Assembly (NCBI GenBank): GCA_964617665.1
Contig: CAZUAH010000115.1
Span: 1 to 30,517 of the forward strand
Direction of reading: 5' to 3'
DNA: 30,517 bases
Source of the DNA: JADHUC01 sp964617665
GTDB taxonomy: Bacteria > Planctomycetota > Planctomycetia > Pirellulales > Pirellulaceae
Both the position numbers and the translations under genes were made by a program. A model generated the notes under the pieces. It saw only the letters and a program-made list of their open reading frames with translations. It was not told the DNA's origin and did no database searches. Position 1 is the stretch's first letter. The number at the start of each line of letters is the position of its first letter. Shown one piece after another: positions 25,953-30,517 of this stretch.

Positions 25953-27452
25953 GTGAGCCGTTCGCTTAACGCGTTCATCGTGCCGGGGATTACAATGGGA
26001 CTCTGGCTGGCGTCTATCGTCTGCGCCGCCGACAAACCTCAAGAGAAAACGAAACGCGAAGAGTCCCTTCGTGACTACGTCCAGAGAAATCAAAGCCGCC
26101 AAGCTTTTGGCGTCTATCTGAAAGGCAAGAAGGTCGGTTGGGTTGTCGAGGAATTGAAGCTCGGCATGCACGATGGCCATGAGGTCGCCATCTATACTGG
26201 CCAATCGCAATTGCGATTCCAGTTCTTTGGCGTCGAATCAAAAATGGATAACGATTGGACGACCGTCTATCAGCTCTCTGGCGATGGCGAAATCCTGGCT
26301 GCAAATGACCGCACCGTCGAAGACGGATCGGAAACCGAAATCATCGTGACGCGGAACAAGAAAAAGTTCTTGATCACGACCAAGACAGGCGGCCAAGAGA
26401 CGAAACGGCGCGTTGCGATCCCCAAGGAGACGCTTGCACAAATGCGTCAACTGGATGTGTGGCTGGAGTCTGGCCGGAAGAAGGGCGACACCTTCGAAGA
26501 CTACGAGGCCGCATGGGATGAAGCTGACGTTGACATGAAGGAGGTGCTGACATTTCAGGATCAAGAGACGATCTTGTGGGGCGGTGTTCCGACAAAGGTC
26601 TATCGAGTCGCGTTGAACATCTACGGTGCGGACATAACGGCTAGGATTGGTTCCGGGGGCAGGATGCTTGACGGAAAGCTTGGCGGACTGTTGGACATCC
26701 GTGCGGAGAAAGAAGCCGTTGCCAAGCGTCTTCAGGAAACGCAGGTCGATATGCTGGCCGCGTCCGCAGTCCGCATCGACAAACCGCTTGGCAAAGCGGA
26801 GCAGATCCGCACGCTACGACTCCGCATCAGCGGGCTCGGTGACTTCGCCTTCCCGAAATCGCATCGGCAGCGTGTAAACGGCGCAGGTAACGGAGAAGTC
26901 ATCCTGGAGCTGGCGCAAGATCACCGCGTCGACAAACCGATGCCACTGGACGAATCGGAGAGAGAAGCGTGGTTGCGGTCGACGCCTATGATTCAGTCAA
27001 AGCACAAAAGCATCCGCAGAGCTGCTAAAGGGATCATCGGGAAAGAGGCAGACACCGTCAAATCGGCCGGCAGCCTGGCGAAATGGGTTTTCGACAATCT
27101 CCTGCAAACGTATGCAGCCAACTCGTCCAGTGCTCTTCAGGTGCTGGAGAACCGTGCCGGTGATTGCAGCGAACATGCACTGCTGTTCGTCGCCTTGGCC
27201 CGATCGGCAGGCATACCAGCCCGCATCGTCGGAGGACTAGTCTACGCCGGCGACGATTTCTCCTTGTTTGGCTGGCACGCCTGGGCCGAGATTCACGACG
27301 GTTCGCAATGGGTGAGCGTTGACCCGATCATGGACCAAGTGTATGTGGACGCGACCCACATCAAGTTCTCGGAAAGTGAAGATGACTGGTCGTGGGTGAA
27401 TGTTGCGGGCCAGTTGAAACTCGAACTCCTTGATGTCAAAAAGGACGAGTAG
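25953..27452 (+). CDS. Secreted transglutaminase-like (papain-fold) protein
   Basis: 499 residues from GTG 25953, supported by the purine-rich GGGAGAGAGG just upstream and by the signal peptide that follows (LNAFIVPGITMGLWLASIVCAA). Residues about 40-340 form a beta-rich region (QAFGVYLKGKKVGWVVEELKL) often found ahead of bacterial transglutaminase-like domains. The catalytic domain (about 365-490) has the full triad: Cys405 in AGDCSEHA, His442 in FGWHAWAEI and Asp457 in SVDPI. Such bacterial proteins are proteases or acyl transferases acting outside the cytoplasm; the substrate is unknown. It has its own promoter and ends in a convergent gap containing a hairpin. Confidence 0.88.
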   Translation: MSRSLNAFIVPGITMGLWLASIVCAADKPQEKTKREESLRDYVQRNQSRQAFGVYLKGKKVGWVVEELKLGMHDGHEVAIYTGQSQLRFQFFGVESKMDNDWTTVYQLSGDGEILAANDRTVEDGSETEIIVTRNKKKFLITTKTGGQETKRRVAIPKETLAQMRQLDVWLESGRKKGDTFEDYEAAWDEADVDMKEVLTFQDQETILWGGVPTKVYRVALNIYGADITARIGSGGRMLDGKLGGLLDIRAEKEAVAKRLQETQVDMLAASAVRIDKPLGKAEQIRTLRLRISGLGDFAFPKSHRQRVNGAGNGEVILELAQDHRVDKPMPLDESEREAWLRSTPMIQSKHKSIRRAAKGIIGKEADTVKSAGSLAKWVFDNLLQTYAANSSSALQVLENRAGDCSEHALLFVALARSAGIPARIVGGLVYAGDDFSLFGWHAWAEIHDGSQWVSVDPIMDQVYVDATHIKFSESEDDWSWVNVAGQLKLELLDVKKDE

Positions 27453-27486
27453 GGCGAGGCACGAGAGGCGTCGCACAACATGACAA

Positions 27487-27508
27487 TTCGCCAAACAATG
27501 ATGGCGAA
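27487..27508. terminator. Possible bidirectional terminator hairpin
   Basis: TTCGCCA (27487-27493) and TGGCGAA (27502-27508) form a perfect 7-bp stem with an 8-base loop, centred in the 88-bp gap between two convergent genes. There is no T-run on either side. Confidence 0.35.
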
Positions 27509-27540
27509 CACATCACCAGCGACTTGACGCGTCGGACTGA

Positions 27541-27822
27541 CTAAAAGGTCCAACCTAGCCCCAGAAACGCCCTGGAGACGAGCGAGACGTTTCCAAGATT
27601 CGCGTCGTCGGGGAGATCCATTACCGCGCCCGTCAACTTGCCCTGATCACCGGAAATGAGCGATACACTCAAGCCAAGATCGGTAAGTTTGAGCGCCTTA
27701 CCTTCATCGTCAACCATAACGGTGTGCCGCGGTCCAAGATCTTCAGCCAAGCCTTTTTGCAGTTCCTCGGCAGATCGAGCAGTAGCATTATCCTCGCAGC
27801 GCAAAACGAGTCGTTTGAACAT
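27541..27822 (-). CDS. 93-residue unknown protein
   Basis: ATG 27822 has TAGGTGG within 4 to 6 bases upstream. The protein starts MFKRLVLRCEDNATARSAEELQKGL, then alternates strands and turns: RHTVMVDDEGKALKLTDLGLSVSLISGDQGKLTG. It ends with hydrophobic VSRAFLGLGWTF. There is no signal peptide and no membrane segment, so it is probably cytosolic. I recognise no family or motif. It stands alone on the minus strand, converging on the transglutaminase-like gene, and is not part of an operon. Confidence 0.65.
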   Translation of the reverse strand: MFKRLVLRCEDNATARSAEELQKGLAEDLGPRHTVMVDDEGKALKLTDLGLSVSLISGDQGKLTGAVMDLPDDANLGNVSLVSRAFLGLGWTF

Positions 27823-28256
27823 TGCACCACCTAAAGATGAGAACGGAAAGGTGGACGAGAAATACCAAGTCCAATGACACCCACAGTCTATCCGCTCAAA
27901 CAGGCAAACGCAAGCGAATTGTTGCGTCGTGACATCACAAAAGCCGTTCTGTAGTGAAGCCGAAACGGGACGGCCGGATTATCGAAAACGCTTTGGTTGG
28001 GCGTATGATGCCGTGCGTATGCGAGACTGACGGCTGTGGCAATCGCGCGGGCATGGACAGATCTTGTGTGTGTAGAAGCACAGAGGCGAAATGCGTCGCC
28101 GACAGATCGGCCGCCCTGGATTTGTTGCGGTAATCCTCCGTCCTCCACGGGGAACGACGAGCAATCGAAATGGGCGGGATGCGGCTCCGGGATGCGAAAA
28201 TGCCGGTCGCTAACTGCGGTTACTGGCTCCAGGAATCTGCGTCGGTGTGGCGGCAG
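27823..28256. other. Intergenic stretch without a supported gene
   Basis: Spacer of 434 bases between the 93-residue minus-strand gene and the promoter of the next plus-strand gene. Open frames here on both strands (for example minus 28337-27888) have no ribosome-binding site or protein-like pattern. I see no tRNA, repeat or clear terminator. Confidence 0.5.
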
Positions 28257-28285
28257 TTGAGTTTCGTACGGCGCGAAAGTATAGT
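28257..28285 (+). promoter_or_regulatory. Promoter of the Lys/Ala-rich secreted protein gene
   Basis: TTGAGT at 28257-28262 (4 of 6), a 17-bp spacer and TATAGT at 28280-28285 (5 of 6). The leader to ATG 28343 would be about 50 bases. Confidence 0.55.
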
Positions 28286-28342
28286 GGCAAGAAGCGTTTT
28301 CCAAGCCACCCCGCCCTGCACACACCGCCGGAGACACCTTTC

Positions 28343-28813
28343 ATGAGACAGATTACGAAAATATTATTGCCATTGGCACTCGCGTTACTCGTTGCTGCAC
28401 CGTTGTCGGCTGCTGACACCAAGACCAGTTCCTATGCGAACCGTCTGGTCACATCCCAACTTAAGAAGCTTCAGAAGGCTGATTTGACGACCGAACAGGT
28501 GGCCAAGGTCAAAGAGTTGGTGGCCAAGTTCGCGGAGAAGGCGGCTCCGTTGTACAAGAAATCCGCGTACACGCCCGAACAGAAGAAGGCGTATGCGGAG
28601 GCGATCAAGAAGGCCAAGGCGGAAGGCAAGACCGGCAAAGAACTCAGCGCCGCTTACAAGAGTGCGGTCAAGCTGACTGCTGTACAAACAGCCGCCAGAA
28701 AGCAGGTGCAGGATGCGTACTCGGCCATGATGAAAGAAATCGTCGGGATGCTGACGGACGAGCAAAAGGCTAAGCTTCCGAAGAAAAGCAGCAGATCGAA
28801 GAAGACCGGGTGA
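28343..28813 (+). CDS. Exported Lys/Ala-rich helical protein
   Basis: 156 residues from ATG 28343, with GGAG 9 bases upstream. A clear signal peptide (ITKILLPLALALLVAAPLSAA) is followed by an all-helical, strongly basic protein: LKKLQKADLTTEQVAKVKELVAKF, YTPEQKKAYAEAIKKAKAEG and MLTDEQKAKLPKKSSRSKK. The LTxEQ spacing of two segments recalls Spy/CpxP-like periplasmic proteins, though the match is only local. It may bind nucleic acid, envelope polymer or protein in the periplasm; the function is not known. The next gene starts 47 bases later and may share the transcript. Confidence 0.78.
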   Translation: MRQITKILLPLALALLVAAPLSAADTKTSSYANRLVTSQLKKLQKADLTTEQVAKVKELVAKFAEKAAPLYKKSAYTPEQKKAYAEAIKKAKAEGKTGKELSAAYKSAVKLTAVQTAARKQVQDAYSAMMKEIVGMLTDEQKAKLPKKSSRSKKTG

Positions 28814-28860
28814 CGAATCTGAAGATATGGCGACAACCGCATCGCGAGCCTTGAATCGAG

Positions 28861-29277
28861 ATGGGTGAAATCCACATCACTATCGTCGTGGTCCTTGTCG
28901 TCATGATAGTATGGCTACTCGCGATGGCATTGGCCATTCGCCGCTTCTACATCATCGTTCCTGCCGGCACGATAGGAGTGCGGACCGGACATGGTCCCGA
29001 ACCGAGGATTGTCCGCACGGCAGGAATCTTTGTGATTCCAATTGTGCATCAATTGGATTTGGTACATGCCGAAGTTGAATCGCTCGACGGCAAGGGGCAC
29101 GAGATCTTAGTTCAGGTCGACGAAGGCAGGGGCGACGTATTGAAGGCGCGCACCGCCTTCGGCCAGAAGCCAATCGACGAAGTCCGCAGGCTCTTGCAGC
29201 AGATTGTCGACGCGGCGGACGGGGACGAGAAAGCCATTGACGTGAAACTGGCCGAGGTTGGATATCGGAGAATCTGA
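28861..29277 (+). CDS. Short membrane-anchored SPFH/flotillin-like protein
   Basis: 138 residues from ATG 28861; only a weak GAG precedes it. One membrane helix (about 6-26; ITIVVVLVVMIVWLLAMALA) is followed by RRFYIIVPAGTIGVRTGHG, then EPRIVRTAGIFVIPIVHQLDLVHAEVE. This order, membrane helix then a V-x-P-N/A-G-like strand and a G-x-F-x-x-P-x-x turn, is how flotillin and other SPFH proteins begin. The usual SPFH domain and coiled coil (250 to 500 residues) are missing: after about 75 residues the protein continues with a short charged helix (KPIDEVRRLLQQIVDAAD) and stops. It could be a genuine mini-SPFH protein or a truncated one. Confidence 0.6.
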   Translation: MGEIHITIVVVLVVMIVWLLAMALAIRRFYIIVPAGTIGVRTGHGPEPRIVRTAGIFVIPIVHQLDLVHAEVESLDGKGHEILVQVDEGRGDVLKARTAFGQKPIDEVRRLLQQIVDAADGDEKAIDVKLAEVGYRRI

Positions 29278-29466
29278 CGCCGGTCACGTACGAAAAGCGT
29301 CCTTTTGCACGTTGCGTTTCTGCAACCTAGGCTTCTAACGAGCGTTCCCACCTTGCCGAAGGCCCCGGCGAGTTGTCTGGCAGAATCGCTGGGCTCGGCA
29401 ACCTGCTTCACGCCACGGTGGACGCGCAATCGTCACAATCCATAGCCCTCGTACCATCGCCATACG

Positions 29467-30516
29467 ATGAACACGCTTGTTGTACTCTGTGCGGTCTCTA
29501 CCTTCCTATCCGCGGTAGGTCAGACACCAATCGTGGTGGCCGATAGTTCCCGTGTAGCGCTAGAGGCGTCAGACGGCGCGGAAGGTGGGCTGTTGGCCGA
29601 TGCGGCTGACGGCCGTCTTGACCAGTTTTCGCTGTTCGACGCTGCCTTGATCGCCAGTGGTTCGTCTGACGCCGAGTATGCTGCCAAGTGCCGCACTCGC
29701 ATTGAACGATTACGCGCATCTGTGGAACGGGCAATCACAGACGAGATGTCTGTACGTGATCGAGCCAGAGAGATCTTTCGCCGGTTGCACGCGGAGCTTT
29801 TGACCGGCCAGTATCGAGCCACCTGTACCGAGCTGCACCGCACGCTGGACGACGGACACTACAACTGCGTCACGGCAACGATTCTATACCGCTGTCTGTG
29901 CGAGAAGTTTGGCGTTCCAGTCAAGACGATTGCGGAAACAGGCCATGTATATTGCCGCCTGGAAGGTGACAGGCCGATTGCCATCCAAACGACCACGACT
30001 GAAGGCTTCGCTGCGATCGATGCGTCCAGCGGCGGCCGAGAGATCACCGAAGTCCAACTGTTGGCAAAACTCTACTATAACCGCGGTGTCAGCCTGCTGG
30101 AGCAGGATCAGTTCCGACAAGCCTTCGATCTGCTTCAGATCGGTCACCGGTTGGACAGGCAAGACCAGATAGCGTGGCGAAACATTCTGGCGTGTGTCAA
30201 CAACTGGGCGCTGTCAGAGTGCGACGCAGGCCGATTCCGGCAGGCTGCGGAGCTGCTTCTTCGTGGTCTAGAGATGGATTCCGATTACCGCCCCTTCTTG
30301 GACAATGAACTGCATGTACACCATCGCTGGGTGTCACGACTGTGCGCCGACGGTCATTTCAAAGAAGCCATGGATATCCTTGAATCAGGATACGAACGAC
30401 GTCCCGACGCTCCGCTATTCGACGACGGGCGGCTGGCAGTCTATCAAGCCTGGGAACACGCATGCCGCGCGTCTGGCAAGACGGACGAAGCCGTGCGTCA
30501 TTCGGCGGATCGTTAG
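29467..30516 (+). CDS. Transglutaminase-like domain protein with TPR repeats
   Basis: 349 residues, complete; the TAG stop is at 30514-30516. ATG 29467 has no clear Shine-Dalgarno site but opens a signal-like segment (MNTLVVLCAVSTFLSAVGQTP). The middle part (about 75-185) resembles SirB1-type transglutaminase-like domains: LDDGHYNCVTATILYRCL with Cys134, and GHVYCRLEG with His160. The strand that normally carries the third residue reads RPIAIQTTT, with Gln174 where Asp is expected, so the triad may be altered. From about 200 on there are TPR-like helical pairs (YYNRGVSLLEQDQFRQAFDLL; WALSECDAGRFRQAAELLL). It is probably exported; substrate and partners are unknown. Confidence 0.75.
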   Translation: MNTLVVLCAVSTFLSAVGQTPIVVADSSRVALEASDGAEGGLLADAADGRLDQFSLFDAALIASGSSDAEYAAKCRTRIERLRASVERAITDEMSVRDRAREIFRRLHAELLTGQYRATCTELHRTLDDGHYNCVTATILYRCLCEKFGVPVKTIAETGHVYCRLEGDRPIAIQTTTTEGFAAIDASSGGREITEVQLLAKLYYNRGVSLLEQDQFRQAFDLLQIGHRLDRQDQIAWRNILACVNNWALSECDAGRFRQAAELLLRGLEMDSDYRPFLDNELHVHHRWVSRLCADGHFKEAMDILESGYERRPDAPLFDDGRLAVYQAWEHACRASGKTDEAVRHSADR

Positions 30517-30517
30517 A

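Noticed and set aside
25640..26210. Minus-strand frames between the TM2 and transglutaminase genes
   Set aside because: They overlap the promoter and start of the transglutaminase-like gene or lack ribosome-binding sites and recognisable features.
27888..28337. 149-codon minus-strand frame
   Set aside because: It has irregular, Arg/His/Pro-rich composition, no ribosome-binding site, and covers the promoter of the next gene.

Overview
The window reads as an ordinary-density chromosomal segment of a Gram-negative bacterium, most likely a planctomycete (inference). The reasons are the outer-membrane efflux lipoprotein, many secreted proteins without recognisable family, a Tex protein enlarged by acidic low-complexity inserts, several weak or absent Shine-Dalgarno sites, and a GC-rich hairpin repeat of a kind I associate from memory with planctomycete genomes. 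I saw no rRNA, tRNA, CRISPR array, transposase or phage gene.

Layout. 1-2966 (minus): a TolC/CzcC-type outer-membrane lipoprotein, a small secreted Cys/His-rich protein, and an FtsX/MacB-type permease that runs off the left edge. 3235-8955 (plus): a clear sigma70-type promoter followed by a tight three-gene operon encoding a tandem metallo-beta-lactamase-fold protein, a large secreted/membrane protein of unknown function, and a secreted M28 zinc peptidase with a C-terminal PDZ domain. 9031-14358 (minus): five co-directional genes, in transcription order a 78-residue helical protein, a TatD-like metal-dependent hydrolase, a NatA-type ABC ATPase, a NatB-type permease fused to a CPBP intramembrane protease, and a Cu/Zn-efflux-type permease with a C-terminal heavy-metal-binding domain. 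14359-14933: a spacer with a 71-bp inverted repeat, a possible 55-residue gene and a promoter.

14934-18964 (plus): a 1181-residue Tex-like RNA-binding protein translationally coupled to a 161-residue unknown protein. This abuts, stop to stop, a convergent M50 site-2-type protease (18965-20005, minus). 20142-24932 holds class II fumarase and a TPR protein (plus), facing the succinyl-CoA synthetase subunits sucC-sucD (minus), so three TCA-cycle genes lie within 5 kb. 25282-30516 is mostly plus strand: a TM2-domain protein, a secreted transglutaminase-like protein, a 93-residue unknown on the minus strand, a Lys/Ala-rich secreted helical protein, a short membrane-anchored SPFH/flotillin-like protein, and a transglutaminase-like plus TPR protein.

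Nothing here proves a new system. The best candidates for unfamiliar biology are the tandem MBL/unknown/M28-PDZ operon, the Cys/His-rich protein in the efflux cluster, the TatD/NatAB-CPBP/metal-permease operon, and the two equal-length acidic inserts in Tex.
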